In this document: positions 5,256 to 5,693 of the stretch, piece after piece
Position numbering within the stretch: position 1 is the stretch's first letter
How the letters are laid out: every line of letters begins with the position of its first letter
Assembly: GCA_903910495.1 (NCBI GenBank)
Contig: CAIVZW010000662.1
Location: 1-5,693, forward strand
DNA from: an uncultured beta proteobacterium
GTDB lineage: Bacteria > Pseudomonadota > Gammaproteobacteria > Burkholderiales > Rhodocyclaceae
DNA length: 5,693 nt
Direction of reading: 5' to 3'
Notes under the pieces: model-generated
The model's input: the letters and a program-made list of their open reading frames with translations, nothing else
Databases searched by the model: none
What the model was told of the DNA's origin: nothing
Position numbers and translations under genes: made by a program

Positions 5256-5693
5256 ATGCTCGCTGTAGAGCGGAGGGACAATATTCTTGAGACACTGCGC
5301 AGCCAGGGCATTGTCACGGTCCTTGAACTGAGCAAGAGCTTCGATGTGACCGAGGAGACGATACGTCGCGACCTGAAGAAGCTTGAGGCTGCGAATGGAG
5401 TGGTGCGAACCTACGGAGGCGCCTATATCTCCAGGACGGTACACAGCGATATTCCCGTAGGTATCCGCGTGGGGATCTACCTCGAAGGCAAGGAGGCGAT
5501 AGCCGATCTCGCGGAGCAGTTCATTGCCGATGGGGAAACGATCATTCTCGACTCGAGTACGACCTCGATCCACATTGCCAAACGGCTGAGAAAAAGAAAA
5601 AATATCATTGTCATCACGAACGGCATCAAGATCGTGAACATCCTTTCGGATGTCGAAGCGGTCAAGGTGATCTGCACCGGAGGCACCCTGAGG
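5256..5693 (+). CDS. DeoR-family transcriptional regulator, 3' end cut by window edge
   Basis: 146 codons are visible of a family that is usually about 250-265 residues long. Residues 5-57 form the DeoR winged helix-turn-helix: RRDNILETL, the recognition segment VTEETIRRDLKKLE (31-44), then VVRTYGGA (49-56). From about residue 65 the DeoRC sensor domain begins: GKEAIADLAE, the phosphosugar-pocket-like stretch LDSSTTSIHIAKRL, VITNGIKI and CTGGTLR at the window edge. Members usually repress sugar-catabolism operons and respond to a phosphorylated sugar. The effector here is unknown, because the genes it would control are outside the window. Five of its 12 arginine codons are AGA/AGG, against 1 of 19 in the nucleotidyltransferase, so it probably has a different origin. 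The sequence style recalls spirochaete or Firmicute members, which is only an impression. Confidence 0.93.
   Translation, partial: MLAVERRDNILETLRSQGIVTVLELSKSFDVTEETIRRDLKKLEAANGVVRTYGGAYISRTVHSDIPVGIRVGIYLEGKEAIADLAEQFIADGETIILDSSTTSIHIAKRLRKRKNIIVITNGIKIVNILSDVEAVKVICTGGTLR

Overview
The window looks proteobacterial (beta- or gammaproteobacterial in style) over positions 1 to about 4840. The signs are GC-rich third codon positions, few AGA/AGG arginine codons, a soluble hybrid histidine kinase, and cell-surface-polysaccharide nucleotidyltransferases. The last ~450 bases carry a DeoR-type regulator with a different codon style, which suggests transferred DNA or an assembly junction. This taxonomic reading is inference; no marker gene is present.

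Layout. (1) 1-1695, minus strand: a large cytosolic hybrid sensor kinase, REC-PAS-HisKA-HATPase-REC, running off the left edge inside its second receiver domain. (2) 1696-1817: a short divergent control region with a perfect 6+2+6 inverted repeat and a plausible sigma-70 promoter for the kinase. (3) 1818-3539, plus strand: an unusual 573-residue protein that appears to join a catalytically degenerate nucleotidyltransferase-like domain, a left-handed beta-helix (hexapeptide) domain, and a membrane-anchored, degenerate polyprenyl glycosylphosphotransferase-like C-terminus. (4) 3523-4728, minus strand: an intact sugar-1-phosphate nucleotidyltransferase (mannose-1-phosphate guanylyltransferase-like) with its own beta-helix domain. 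It converges on gene 3, and the two coding regions overlap by 17 bp. (5) 4729-5255: 527 bases without an intact gene. They hold a coding-like C-terminal scrap, a 16-bp perfect palindrome, a familiar-looking dispersed repeat apparently split by a hairpin-rich insert of about 44 bases, and a second coding-like minus-strand fragment. (6) 5256-5693, plus strand: the first 146 codons of a DeoR-family repressor, cut by the right edge.

How the genes may work together (inference): the active nucleotidyltransferase would make an NDP-sugar for exopolysaccharide or LPS. The degenerate fusion protein could act as a membrane-bound partner or regulator of that step. The divergently transcribed kinase, whose input and output both include receiver domains, could control the locus through a phosphorelay. 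The DeoR gene shows no functional tie to these genes.

The best candidate for something undescribed is the 573-residue fusion protein paired with an active paralogue. The mosaic region at 4841-5255 is the second place to look.
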